The notes beneath the pieces were generated by a model. It saw only the letters and a program-made list of their open reading frames with translations. It was not told the DNA's origin and did not search any database. The position numbers and the translations under genes were made by a program. Source: Ectothiorhodospiraceae bacterium (GTDB lineage: Bacteria > Pseudomonadota > Gammaproteobacteria > HK1). Taken from it: DNA of 64,000 nt. The stretch is taken from NCBI GenBank assembly GCA_024234875.1, contig JACKNM010000002.1:620001-684000 (forward strand). Reading direction: 5' to 3'. Position 1 is the stretch's first letter, and each line of letters begins with the position of its first letter. Below, in pieces: positions 1 through 7,952 of the stretch.

Positions 1-822
1 GATCGCCAGTCCCACCGCCGCCAGCAGCAGGACGGAGCCGAGGCTCACGCCGAAGTAGAGACTCGAGAGATGACCGTAGAGCGCCACCTCGGCCTCGATC
101 GCGTCGAGCGCGTCGCGCGCGGCGCTGCGCACCCTGGGGTCCGACTCCCGCTCCTCGTCACCCATCTCGCGCAACAGCCCACGCACCTCGGGACGCAGTG
201 AGCCGGCCATGGCCCGTACCGCGGCGAGTCGAGTGTCCACGTCGTCCGAGCGGGCCTCGGCCATCGCGAGCGCCACCTCGAGAACCCCGCGGACCTCCGC
301 GTCGCCCTCGGCCTCGAGCGCGTCGCGAAGTGTCCCGAGCGAGCTCGCGTCGACGCCACCGACGAGCGCACGGGCCGCGTCGAGCCTGACGACCCGGTCC
401 GGGCTCGCGAGGCGAAGGCTCGCGATGGCATCGCGCAGCACCCCGCGCAATCGATTGTTGATGCGCACCCGGCTCGTCTGCCGAGCGCCGAGCCCGGGAA
501 CAGGGGCACCGCTGCGCACGTCGACGGCGTCACCGTGCTCCGCCGGCAGGACGACGAGGCGCCCCCCCGCCCTGGTCACCGCGAGACGCCCGTCGAGCAT
601 CGCGGCGAGGACGGTCTCGCTCCGCGGGTCCCCGGATCGGGCGACCTCGGCGATGGCGCGCAGCTTGTCGGCGAAGTCGCGAGCGTCGAGGCCGGCCAGA
701 GCCGCCTCGAAGTCGGCGCGCGTCTCGGTCGCGCCGAGGATCGGACCGACCAGTGCCAACACGCAGCCGAGCAGGCCTCGCACGAGCCATCGACGATGGC
801 GGTGGCGGATGATGTGGTTCAC
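1..822 (-). CDS. urtB: UrtB, urea ABC transporter permease (N-terminal part, runs off the window)
   Basis: The frame stays open for 274 codons from a GTG at 822 to the window edge, so only the N-terminal part is present. It begins MNHIIRHRHRRWLVRG, followed by a hydrophobic signal-like segment, then a long periplasmic-type region with AMLDGRLAVTRAGGRLVVLPA and INNRLRGVLRDAIASLRL, and enters a first membrane helix (LYFGVSLGSVLLLAAVGLAI) at the edge. This long N-terminal extension before the branched-chain-type permease core is characteristic of proteobacterial UrtB. The GTG has a GGAG six bases upstream. It lies directly downstream of urtA with a hairpin in the 63-base gap, so it is co-transcribed with the binding-protein gene. 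Role: inner-membrane channel subunit for urea uptake. Confidence 0.85.
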   Translation of the reverse strand, partial: MNHIIRHRHRRWLVRGLLGCVLALVGPILGATETRADFEAALAGLDARDFADKLRAIAEVARSGDPRSETVLAAMLDGRLAVTRAGGRLVVLPAEHGDAVDVRSGAPVPGLGARQTSRVRINNRLRGVLRDAIASLRLASPDRVVRLDAARALVGGVDASSLGTLRDALEAEGDAEVRGVLEVALAMAEARSDDVDTRLAAVRAMAGSLRPEVRGLLREMGDEERESDPRVRSAARDALDAIEAEVALYGHLSSLYFGVSLGSVLLLAAVGLAI

Positions 823-841
823 GTGCGCTCCGGTCGGTCGA

Positions 842-875
842 GGTGACGTCGAGAGCGAGACCTCTCGACGTCACC
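842..875 (-). promoter_or_regulatory. Perfect 14-bp hairpin between urtA and urtB
   Basis: Arms 842-855 and 862-875 are perfect inverted repeats (GGTGACGTCGAGAG and its complement) with a 6-base loop. No T-run follows on the minus strand, so it is unlikely to be a simple terminator. Hairpins at this place, between an abundant binding-protein gene and the permease genes, usually protect the upstream mRNA 3' end or attenuate downstream expression. That role is inferred. Confidence 0.7.
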
Positions 876-885
876 GGCCACCACC

Positions 886-2214
886 TCAGTAGTTCTGCCC
901 CGAGCACTGCGCGGTCTTCACGTTGAAGTTCCCGCAGCTCACCGGCGGCATCCAGTCGGCGAGGATCTGGCTGCTCTCCGGCAGGTAGTCGGTCCAGGCG
1001 TCGCCGATCACGGTCCCCGGGGTCTCCCAGACCACGTCGAACTGACCATCGGCCTGGATCTCGCCGATCAACACCGGCTTCGACAGATGATGGTTCGTGA
1101 ACATGGTCGCGATACCACCGGTGAGATTCGGAACGCTGACGCCGTACATCGCCGAGCGCACCGCATCGACGTCGGTGGTGCCGGCCTTCTCGACCGCCTT
1201 CACCCACATGTTGAAGCCGATGTAGTGCGCCTCCATCGGGTCGTTGCTGACCCGCTTCTCGTCCTTGATGAAGGCATGCCAGGCCTCGATGAACGACGCG
1301 TTCTCCTGCGAGTCGACGCTCATGAAGTAGTTCCAGGCCGCGAGGTGACCGACCAGGGGACCGGTGTCGATCCCCGAGAGCTCCTCCTCGCCGACGGAGA
1401 ACGCCACCACCGGGATGTCCTGCGCTGCGATGCCCTGGTTACCCAGCTCCTTGTAGAAGGGCACGTTGGCATCGCCGTTGATGGTCGACACCACCGCGGT
1501 CTTCTTCCCCTCGCTGCCGAACTTCTTGATCTCGGCGACGATGGTCTGCCAGTCGGAGTGCCCGAACGGTGTGTAGTTGATCATGATGTCCGCCTCGGCC
1601 ACCCCCTTCGCCGCGAGGTAGTTCTCGAGGATCTTGTTGGTGGTTCGCGGGTACACGTAGTCCGTTCCGGCGAGCACCCATCGCTTCACCGCGCCACCTT
1701 CCTCGCTCATCAGATAGTCGACGGCGGGGATTGCCTGCTGATTCGGCGCCGCGCCGGTGTAGAAGACGTTCTTCGACGATTCCTCTCCCTCGTACTGGAC
1801 GGGATAGAAGAGCAGTCCGTTCAGCTCCTCGAAGACCGGGAGCACGGACTTGCGCGATACCGAGGTCCAGCAGCCGAAGACCACCGCCACCTTCCGCGCC
1901 TCGAGCAGCTCTCGTGCCTTCTCGGCGAACAACGGCCAGTTCGACGCCGGGTCGACGACCACGGCCTCGAGCTTCTTGCCGAGCAGGCCGCCGCGCTTGT
2001 TCTGCTCCTCGACCAGCATCAACACGGTGTCTTTCAGCGTGGTCTCGCTGATCGCCATCGTGCCGCTCAGGCTGTGGAGGACACCCACCTTGATCGTCTC
2101 CTGGGCATTGGCACCGGCCACGCCCGCACCGGTGACGAGCGCGATTGCGGCGGCGTGCCGGAGCGCGTTGCGGATGACTGGCATGCTGCGTGCGCGCGCG
2201 AGCGTTCTCTTCAT
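886..2214 (-). CDS. urtA: UrtA, urea ABC transporter substrate-binding protein
   Basis: A 442-residue periplasmic binding protein. An N-terminal signal peptide (MKRTLARARSMP.., hydrophobic AAAIALVTGAGVAG, cut near ANA-Q) precedes the mature start ETIKVGVLHSLSGTMAISE, typical of UrtA/FmdD-type type I binding proteins. The stretches NWPLFAEKARELL, FGCWTSVSRKSVLPVFEE, LFYPVQYEGEESSKNVFYTGA and APNQQAIPAVDYL fit UrtA closely. The frame extends further upstream, but ATG 2214 is chosen because GAGGGA lies about 9 bases before it and the signal peptide begins there. It binds urea and delivers it to UrtBC. It is the first gene of the urt operon and is preceded by a sigma-54 type promoter, consistent with nitrogen control. 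Confidence 0.93.
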   Translation of the reverse strand: MKRTLARARSMPVIRNALRHAAAIALVTGAGVAGANAQETIKVGVLHSLSGTMAISETTLKDTVLMLVEEQNKRGGLLGKKLEAVVVDPASNWPLFAEKARELLEARKVAVVFGCWTSVSRKSVLPVFEELNGLLFYPVQYEGEESSKNVFYTGAAPNQQAIPAVDYLMSEEGGAVKRWVLAGTDYVYPRTTNKILENYLAAKGVAEADIMINYTPFGHSDWQTIVAEIKKFGSEGKKTAVVSTINGDANVPFYKELGNQGIAAQDIPVVAFSVGEEELSGIDTGPLVGHLAAWNYFMSVDSQENASFIEAWHAFIKDEKRVSNDPMEAHYIGFNMWVKAVEKAGTTDVDAVRSAMYGVSVPNLTGGIATMFTNHHLSKPVLIGEIQADGQFDVVWETPGTVIGDAWTDYLPESSQILADWMPPVSCGNFNVKTAQCSGQNY

Positions 2215-2608
2215 CGTCGGATGCTTCCCTCGACTGTCGTCGGAACCCGGGGCCCGCGCCGTGCGAGCCCGGCCGTTGGTGCTCTGCAACATGGATGCCA
2301 ACCCTCCGCGCGGCAGAGAATCGGCCGGTCGCGCCGAGACGCGGGCGCGAGAGCGCACGATTGCAGGGCAGTGCCGACGACGCGGTGCACCGTGACGGAC
2401 CAGCCGCGACACGGAGGGTCGCCGGCCGCCGGGGAGGGAGGTCGCGCCGCGGTCGCCGGCTCGGACGCCACGATGGCGCTCACCAGGAAGAGTCGACGTG
2501 GCCGAGGTCGATTCAGCTTCGGTTCACGATCGCGTTGCTAGCGTGTCTCCCGAGCCTGGCCGACCGGCCTCGCTCCAAGGCAACGACGCGATGAACAGGA
2601 GATACACG
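2215..2608. other. Divergent intergenic region between urtA and the glycine-zipper gene
   Basis: A 394-base gap with no credible gene on either strand; the frames that cross it have no family similarity that I recognise. It holds the sigma-54 type promoter of urtA at 2285-2300. The promoter of the rightward gene should lie near 2510-2580, but I see no clear sigma-70 boxes. Confidence 0.6.
2285..2300 (-). promoter_or_regulatory. Sigma-54 (RpoN) type promoter upstream of urtA
   Basis: On the minus strand the sequence reads TGGCATCCATGTTGCA. It carries the -24 GG and -12 GC doublets separated by exactly 10 bases, and TGGCA and TTGCA both match the consensus. The predicted start point lies about 60 bases before the urtA ATG. 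Nitrogen-regulated urea transport is a typical NtrC/sigma-54 target, so position and function agree. No clear NtrC dyad was identified, although a GGTGCACC palindrome sits upstream at 2384-2391. Confidence 0.7.
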
Positions 2609-3091
2609 ATGCACACCGGCAAGCGACGCAACTGGCTCGCGCGACTCGCCAGGCCGCTCGCGGCCTTCGGGACGGTGGCCGCGCTCTCGCTCACCCTCGT
2701 CTCCCCGGCCGAGGCTCACGACCGCGGGCGGGGTCACGACCGAGGTTGGGGTCACGACCGCAAGGTGCGGGTCATCGAGCACCACCACTACCACGACCGT
2801 GGCCGCCACGAGTGGCGGCATGACCACCGCCCGCCGCGCCGGGTGGTGGTCGAGCACCACCACTACCAGCCGCGACATCGCGAGCGCACGGTGGTGATTC
2901 ACGAGCCGCCGCGGCACGGGTACCGAGCGGGTCCGGTGATTCACCGTGACGGTCTCGCGCCACTGGTCGGCGCAGCGGTGGGTGGGCTGGTCGGGTCGCA
3001 GGTCGGGCGCGGCGACGGCCGGCTGGCGGCGACCGCCGGTGGCGCGGTGCTCGGCTTCATCATCGGTGACTCGATCGACTACCGGCACTGA
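2609..3091 (+). CDS. Histidine-rich glycine-zipper envelope protein
   Basis: A 160-residue exported protein. The signal peptide (MHTGKRRNWLARLARPLAAFGTVAALSLTLVSPAEA) is followed by a region of about 80 residues rich in His and Arg, with repeats of HDRGRGHDRGWGHDR type and two HHHYH/HHHYQ clusters. The C-terminus (LVGAAVGGLVGSQVGRGDG and AATAGGAVLGFIIGDSI) is a glycine-zipper 2TM domain as found in envelope proteins of the SlyB/RcnB-like type. ATG 2609 is preferred to the ATG at 2591 because AGGAGA precedes it by 6 bases. The His clusters could bind metal; this is inference. A strong hairpin follows the stop codon. It appears to be monocistronic. Confidence 0.7.
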   Translation: MHTGKRRNWLARLARPLAAFGTVAALSLTLVSPAEAHDRGRGHDRGWGHDRKVRVIEHHHYHDRGRHEWRHDHRPPRRVVVEHHHYQPRHRERTVVIHEPPRHGYRAGPVIHRDGLAPLVGAAVGGLVGSQVGRGDGRLAATAGGAVLGFIIGDSIDYRH

Positions 3092-3103
3092 GCCGGTCGC
3101 TCC

Positions 3104-3138
3104 GAGGGCGGGGGCGCGCCGCGGGCGCCCCCGCCCTC
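3104..3138 (+). terminator. Hairpin terminator after the glycine-zipper gene
   Basis: A perfect 13-bp GC-rich stem (3104-3116 with 3126-3138, 9-base loop) starts 12 bases after the stop codon. There is no strong T-run, which is common in very GC-rich genomes. Confidence 0.6.
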
Positions 3139-3361
3139 GCGCCTGATGGTTGCCCGGCCGCCGCCCACCCCACCCTCGCGTCACGCTCGGCGCACATCGA
3201 TCGCACGCATGCGGTACGCTTGCGCGCCGTCGCCGGCTCCTCGGCCGCGCCCGAGCATCGCCCCCACGGCATCGACCGGCCCCACTCCGGTGGCTGGCGG
3301 CGTCGCTCGTGAGCGTGCGCACGCGCCCGGCACCGGCCCCGCCCAACCAGAGATCGAGGCG

Positions 3362-4330
3362 ATGAACCTGACCACCCTGGACGACATTCTCACTGCCCGC
3401 GCCGCCCTCCCCGATTACATCCGACTCACCCCGGTGCTACCGATCGCCCGAGACTCCTCGGAGGTCGGGCGCGAGCGCCTGTGGGTGAAGTGCGAGAACT
3501 TGCAGGTGACCGGCGCGTACAAGATCCGCGCCGCCTTCAACATGCTGCACACCCTCACCCCGGAGCAGCGCCGAAAGGGGGTGGTGATGACCTCGTCGGG
3601 CAACTTCGCCCAGGGGTTCGCGTACGCCGGCGCGCAGATGGGCGTGCCGATCGTGGTGGTGATGCTCGACCGCACCAGCCCCTACAAGGTCGACGCCACC
3701 CGCGGCTATGGCGCCGAGGTGTATTTCAGCGGCACCGACGCCGCCGAGCGCCAGCCGACGGTCGAGCGGGTCGCCGCCGAGCGCGGCATGACCGCGATCG
3801 ACACCTGGGAGGAGGCGCCGATCCCTCCCGGCCACGGCACCATCGGGCTCGAGATCCTGGAGCAGTGCCCCGACGTCGAGCGGGTCCTGGTGCCAGTGAG
3901 CAGCGGTGGCATGGCAGCGGGCATCGCCGCCGCCATCAAGCTCTCGCGACCGGACGTCGAGGTCATCGGTGTCCAGCCGGAGAAGGCCAACGCCGCCTAC
4001 GTCTCGCGGCGCGCCGGGCGCCCGACCACCATCGACTACTGGGACAGCATCGCCGACGGCCTGTCCGCGGTGCGCCCCGGCGAGCGCCCGTTCGCCCATC
4101 TGCAGCGCTTCCTCGACGACATCGTGCTGATCACGGAGAAGGACATCGCGCGGGCGTTCCGGACGCTGCTTCTCCGCGGCAAGCTGCTCGCGGAGCCGGC
4201 CGGTGCCGTGGCCTCGGCGGCCTTCCTGTCCGGCGTGGTCGACGCGAGCAAGCGGACCGTTGCCATCCTCAGCGGCGGCAACGTCACCGAGAAGATGGTG
4301 CGGCAGATGCTCGACATGGCGGGCGACTGA
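3362..4330 (+). CDS. Threonine/serine dehydratase-like PLP enzyme (fold type II)
   Basis: A 322-residue enzyme of the tryptophan-synthase-beta PLP fold. The lysine motif is VTGAYKIRAAFN, a variant of the usual SFKxRGA. SSGNFAQGFAY is the Asn loop over the cofactor, VSSGGMAAGIAAAI the glycine-rich phosphate loop, and LSGGNV lies near the C-terminus. The length fits catabolic threonine/serine dehydratases without an ACT regulatory domain, so it probably deaminates threonine or serine to a 2-oxo acid; racemase activity cannot be excluded. The frame continues upstream, but ATG 3362 matches the family N-terminus (LTTLDDILTARAAL). The quinone oxidoreductase gene follows after 65 bases on the same strand. 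Confidence 0.8.
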   Translation: MNLTTLDDILTARAALPDYIRLTPVLPIARDSSEVGRERLWVKCENLQVTGAYKIRAAFNMLHTLTPEQRRKGVVMTSSGNFAQGFAYAGAQMGVPIVVVMLDRTSPYKVDATRGYGAEVYFSGTDAAERQPTVERVAAERGMTAIDTWEEAPIPPGHGTIGLEILEQCPDVERVLVPVSSGGMAAGIAAAIKLSRPDVEVIGVQPEKANAAYVSRRAGRPTTIDYWDSIADGLSAVRPGERPFAHLQRFLDDIVLITEKDIARAFRTLLLRGKLLAEPAGAVASAAFLSGVVDASKRTVAILSGGNVTEKMVRQMLDMAGD

Positions 4331-4395
4331 GCGACCGGAGCCTGCGCGGCGCGGTGACCACCAATCGGCGAGGAACTGACGAGGAGAAGCGCACG

Positions 4396-5382
4396 ATGAG
4401 CCTGCCGAGCGAGATGCGAGTGGTCGAGGTGACCGAGCCGGGGGGGCCGGAGGTGATGCGAATCGCCCGCCGACCGCTGCCGGTGCCAGCACCCCACGAG
4501 GTGCTGGTCCGGGTTGCCGCGACTGCCGTCAACGGCCCGGACATCGTCCAGCGCAAGGGCCAGTACCCGCCGCCGAAGGGGGCCTCCGATCTGCTCGGGC
4601 TCGAGATCTCCGGCGAGGTGGTCGCCAGGGGCGAGGCGGTGAGCGCGTGGGAGGTCGGGGACACGATCTGTGCCCTGACCAACGGCGGCGGCTACGCCGA
4701 GTTCTGCACCGTTCACGCCGGACACTGCCTGCCGATCCCGGATGGCGTCGCCGTCGACGAGGCGGCGAGCCTGCCGGAGACCTACTTCACGGTCTGGAGC
4801 AACATCTTCCTGCCTGGTCGCCTGTCGGCCGGCCAGACGTTGCTCGTGCACGGTGGCGCCGGGGGCATCGGCTCCACCGCGATTCAACTCGGCAAGGCAT
4901 TCGGGGCGAAGGTGCTGGCGACCGAGGGCAGCCCCGAGCGCTGCGCCTTCTGCGTGGAGATGGGCGCGGACCGCGCGATCGACTACCAGCACGAGGACTT
5001 CGTCGAGGTGGCGCGCGCCGAGGGCGGGGTCGACGTGGTGCTCGACATCATCGGTGGCCCGTACTTCGAGCGGAACATCAAGGCCTGCCGCCACGACGCC
5101 ACCATCGTCCAACTCGCCTTCAACGCCGGCGCCCGCGTCGACACGAGCTTGATGCCGATCATGCTCAAGCGGCTCACCTACACCGGCTCGACGCTGCGCA
5201 GCCGGCCCGATGCATTCAAGACCCGCGTCGCCGACGAGCTGCGCGCGCAGGTGTGGCCGCTGCTCGCGACCGGTGTGCTGCGTCCGGTGGTGCGCTCGCG
5301 CTACCCGCTCGAGCAGGTGCAGACCGCCCACGCCCGCATGGAGGCCGCGTCCCACACCGGGAAGATCCTGCTCGTGCCGTAG
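4396..5382 (+). CDS. Zinc-independent quinone oxidoreductase (MDR family)
   Basis: A 328-residue medium-chain dehydrogenase/reductase resembling NAD(P)H:quinone oxidoreductases (QOR/PIG3 type). It has the N-terminal GroES-like domain (EVLVRVAATAVNGPDIVQRKGQYPPP, GLEISGEVVARG) and a Rossmann domain with the nucleotide motif HGGAGGIGSTAIQLGKAFGA at about residue 150. The structural and catalytic zinc ligands of alcohol dehydrogenases are absent. MLKRLTYTGSTLRSR is typical of the PIG3-like subgroup. The start is supported by GAGGAGAAG upstream. It probably reduces quinones or alpha,beta-unsaturated carbonyls with NAD(P)H. It ends at a bidirectional hairpin shared with the convergent small gene. 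Confidence 0.85.
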   Translation: MSLPSEMRVVEVTEPGGPEVMRIARRPLPVPAPHEVLVRVAATAVNGPDIVQRKGQYPPPKGASDLLGLEISGEVVARGEAVSAWEVGDTICALTNGGGYAEFCTVHAGHCLPIPDGVAVDEAASLPETYFTVWSNIFLPGRLSAGQTLLVHGGAGGIGSTAIQLGKAFGAKVLATEGSPERCAFCVEMGADRAIDYQHEDFVEVARAEGGVDVVLDIIGGPYFERNIKACRHDATIVQLAFNAGARVDTSLMPIMLKRLTYTGSTLRSRPDAFKTRVADELRAQVWPLLATGVLRPVVRSRYPLEQVQTAHARMEAASHTGKILLVP

Positions 5383-5445
5383 CGCGACGCCGGCCGGGCG
5401 GCGCGAGAGTCCGCGGAGGGAGCGTGACTGGCGACGCCCCCGTCG

Positions 5446-5477
5446 GGGGCAGGCGCCACATCGGCGGCGCCTGCCCC
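5446..5477. terminator. Bidirectional hairpin between convergent genes
   Basis: A perfect 12-bp inverted repeat (5446-5457 and 5466-5477; GGGGCAGGCGCC and its complement) with an 8-base loop lies between the convergent quinone oxidoreductase and the small secreted protein. Confidence 0.6.
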
Positions 5478-5500
5478 GTGCCGTCAGGGCACGGCCGCGC

Positions 5501-5758
5501 TCAGCCGCTCTCGCCGTCGCCGAGGAGCTCGAGCGCGAGGCCGGTCGTCGCCACGCACTCCACGTCCTTGCCGGCGGTGCGCAAGGACACCGCCTCCTCG
5601 CGCAGCAGCTTCGCGGACGCCACGTCCTCCGCCGGAACCTTGGCCGGAGGATTGGCCAGGAGCTCGTCGATCTTCGCGATCTCGGGCGAGCACTGATCGG
5701 CGATCGCCGCCATCGGCAGCGCGAGCACCAGCGCAGCGGCCAGGTGACGCATGTTCAT
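5501..5758 (-). CDS. Small secreted protein of unknown function
   Basis: An 85-residue protein with a clear signal peptide (MNMRHLAAALVLALPMAAIA) and a mature part of about 65 residues rich in Ala and Glu with two cysteines (DQCSPEIAKIDELL and KDVECVATTGLALELLG). The mature part looks helical. I do not recognise a family. The double-Met start at 5758 has GAGAGG upstream; an in-frame upstream start would add 12 residues before the signal and is less likely. It is divergent from the thioredoxin/UGSC operon. Confidence 0.6.
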   Translation of the reverse strand: MNMRHLAAALVLALPMAAIADQCSPEIAKIDELLANPPAKVPAEDVASAKLLREEAVSLRTAGKDVECVATTGLALELLGDGESG

Positions 5759-5915
5759 CTCTGTCGACCTCTCGGGATCTGTTCGGGACCGCAAGCGCGG
5801 CCGAGGAGCAGATCGGTGCGGTGGCGCGGCGAGTCAAGGGCGCGTCTCGGTGGCGTTTGCCGGCGCGCCGCGGACACCGCGACAATGACGCGGTTCGACG
5901 CCGAGGACCGCCGAC

Positions 5916-7373
5916 ATGCCGAGCCCCGAGACTGCCGCTCGCCGCGGACGCTACCGCCTGTTCGTGAAGCGCGACTGCCCGACCTGCACCCTGCTCGAGC
6001 CCGTCTACGCCGACCTGCTCGCCGCCGGCGCAGAGCTCGACGTCCTGAGCCAGGACGACCCGACGTTCCCCGACCGCCTGGCGGACCGGGTGCGCGACGA
6101 CCGCGATCTCGAGCAATCGTTCCGCAACCGCATCGAGACCGTGCCGACGCTGATCCGGCTCGATGGCGAGACCGAGATGGAGCGCACGGTCGGCTGGGAC
6201 CGTGACGAATGGCGCCGACTCACCGGCCTCGACACGCTCGGCGAGTCGCTGCCGCCGTTCCGGCCCGGCTGCGGCTCGCGCAGCGTGGAGCCGGGGATGG
6301 CCGAGCGTCTCGCGGTGCGCTTCGGGGAGTTGCCGATGCGGGCGCGGCGCATCGAGTTGACGGCGAGCGACGACGCGGTCGAGGCGGCATTCGAGCGCGG
6401 CTGGAGCGACGGGCTGCCGGTGGTGCCCCCGACCGAGCTCCGCGTCCTGCGGATGCTCGGCGGCACCACCCGGGACCCGGCCGAGGTGCTCGGGCGGGTG
6501 CCGCCGAATCTCGCCGAATGCACGGTCGAGAAGGTCGCGATCAACGCGGTGATGGCCGGCTGCAAGCCGGAGTACCTGCCGGTGGTGCTGGCGGCGGTGG
6601 AGGCGGCCCTCGAGCCCGCCTTCTGCATGCACGGGCTGCTCTGCACCACCTATTTCTCGGCCCCGGTGGTGATCGTCAACGGGCCGGTGGCCCGGCGCAT
6701 CGGCATGAACTGCGGCACCAACGCGCTGGGGCAGGGCAATCGCGCCAACGCCACCATCGGCCGCGCGCTGCAGCTGGTCGTGCGCAACGTCGGCGGCGGG
6801 ATTCCGGGGGGCATCGACCGCGCGACGCTCGGCACGCCGGGGAAGTACACGTTCTGCTTCGCCGAGGACGAGAGCGACCCGTCATGGGAGCCGCTCGCGG
6901 TCTCACGCGGCATCGAGCCCGGGAAGTCCGCGGTCACCCTGTTCGGCGGCGACGGTGTGCTCGGCAACTTCGACCAGCTCTCCCGCACCCCGGAGTCGCT
7001 CACCGCGTCGCTCGCGATGTCGCTGGTCGCCATCGGTCACCCGAAGAAGTTCCAGGCCCACGACGCCTTCCTCGTGCTGTCGCCCGAGCACTACCGCATC
7101 TACCGCGAGGCCGGCTGGTCGCGCGGACGAATCCTCGACGCCCTGATCGCGGCTTGCGAGCGACCCGGAGAGGAACTGGTGCGTGGGGCCGGCGGCGTCG
7201 CGGAGGGCATGCCGGCGTCGGTCGCCGGGCAGCGCATCACCAAGTTCCGCCCCGCAGGACTGGGGCTCGTGCGCGCCGGCGGTATCGCCGGACTGATGTC
7301 CGCTATCATCGGCGGCTGGGCCGCGACCGGGGAACGCGGAAGCGAGCCCGTCACCAAGGAGATCCGCACGTGA
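5916..7373 (+). CDS. Two-domain protein: thioredoxin/glutaredoxin-like N-terminus plus conserved domain, partner of the UGSC selenoprotein
   Basis: A 485-residue cytoplasmic-looking protein without a signal peptide. The first 110 or so residues resemble a glutaredoxin/thioredoxin fold: FVKRDCPTC with a CPTC pair at Cys21/Cys24, LEPVYADLLAAG, and a cis-proline-like segment IETVPTLIRLDGE. The larger part (about 150-485) is a conserved domain I cannot name, with AECTVEKVAINAVMAGCKPEY, FCMHGLLCTTYFSAP and NRANATIGRALQLVVRNVGG. The family usually occurs next to UGSC proteins as far as I recall. GTGA overlap with the downstream selenoprotein gene means translational coupling, so the two products probably act together. 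The CPTC pair may reduce the neighbour's selenocysteine; that is inference. Confidence 0.72.
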   Translation: MPSPETAARRGRYRLFVKRDCPTCTLLEPVYADLLAAGAELDVLSQDDPTFPDRLADRVRDDRDLEQSFRNRIETVPTLIRLDGETEMERTVGWDRDEWRRLTGLDTLGESLPPFRPGCGSRSVEPGMAERLAVRFGELPMRARRIELTASDDAVEAAFERGWSDGLPVVPPTELRVLRMLGGTTRDPAEVLGRVPPNLAECTVEKVAINAVMAGCKPEYLPVVLAAVEAALEPAFCMHGLLCTTYFSAPVVIVNGPVARRIGMNCGTNALGQGNRANATIGRALQLVVRNVGGGIPGGIDRATLGTPGKYTFCFAEDESDPSWEPLAVSRGIEPGKSAVTLFGGDGVLGNFDQLSRTPESLTASLAMSLVAIGHPKKFQAHDAFLVLSPEHYRIYREAGWSRGRILDALIAACERPGEELVRGAGGVAEGMPASVAGQRITKFRPAGLGLVRAGGIAGLMSAIIGGWAATGERGSEPVTKEIRT

Positions 7374-7897
7374 ACGAGACCATCCTGCTCGATCCCACGT
7401 CGGAGCAGTCACCGGCACGCCGCGAACGCCGGACCCCGCCGGCCGCGCTCGACGGCCTGACGGTGGCGCTGCTCGACATCGGCAAGGCACGCGGCGACGT
7501 CTTCCTGCAACAGCTCGGGCTGCGCCTCGGTGAGCGCGGCATCGCCGTCCGCCACTACGCGAAGCCGACCAACACCAAGGTCGCCCCGGTGGCCCTGGCG
7601 CAGCAGATCGCCGAGGAATGCGACCTCGTGGTCGAGGCGCTGTCCGACTGAGGGTCGTGCACGTCGTGCAGTTTGCATGACATGCTCGACCTCGACGGAC
7701 GAGGTATCCCTGGCGCGATGATCGCCACCGTCGCCTTCGAGGAGGCGGCGCGAGCCCAGAGCGCGTCGCTCGGCTTCGAGCCGGCGATCGTCTGGGTGCC
7801 ACACCCGATCCAGGATCGGACCGACGCCGAGCTACGCAGCCTCGCCGACGAGGCGCTCGAGCCGGTGCTGGCGGCGATCACGACGAGCCAGGGTTGA
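7370..7897 (+). CDS. UGSC-family selenoprotein, in-frame UGA read as selenocysteine (Sec94)
   Basis: One reading frame of 175 residues with TGA at 7649-7651 as codon 94. Upstream lies LDGLTVALLDIGKARGDVFLQQL..HYAKPTNTKVAP..EECDLVVEALSD; downstream lies GSCTSCSLHDMLDLDGRGIPGAMIATVAF and a helical tail to the stop at 7895. The UGA plus the next three codons spells U-G-S-C, the signature that names this family, whose other members have Cys at this place. A 17-pair hairpin starts at the next base, and selA, selB, selC and selD all lie in this window. The start is GTG with AAGGAG 8 bases upstream, overlapping the previous stop. The function is probably redox (Sec94/Cys97/Cys100); the substrate is unknown. 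Confidence 0.92.
7652..7692 (+). promoter_or_regulatory. Bacterial SECIS hairpin of the UGSC selenoprotein
   Basis: Bases 7652-7670 pair with 7674-7692: 17 pairs (two of them G-U) and two mismatches (7658/7686, 7662/7682), closed by the three-base loop GUU at 7671-7673. Counting the U of the UGA as 1, the loop G and U are positions 23 and 24, exactly where E. coli fdhF SECIS has the G23-U24 that SelB contacts. The element lies wholly in coding sequence, as in all bacteria. Confidence 0.88.
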
Positions 7898-7908
7898 GGC
7901 GACCGCGA

Positions 7909-7944
7909 GGGGACAGGCACGCGCTCTCGCGCGAGCCTGTCCCC
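7909..7944. terminator. Bidirectional terminator between the two convergent selenoprotein genes
   Basis: Arms 7909-7918 and 7935-7944 (GGGGACAGGC and its complement) form a perfect 10-bp stem, with a further CGCG/CGCG pairing inside the loop. It lies in the 55-base gap between the two stop codons. Confidence 0.65.
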
Positions 7945-7952
7945 GGCCTCGG

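Noticed and set aside
7689..7705. An alternative 6-bp hairpin (ACCTCG/CGAGGT) further from the UGSC UGA as the SECIS
   Set aside because: Its loop lies more than 45 bases from the UGA, too far for SelB; the hairpin at 7652-7692 is larger and places G-U at positions 23-24.
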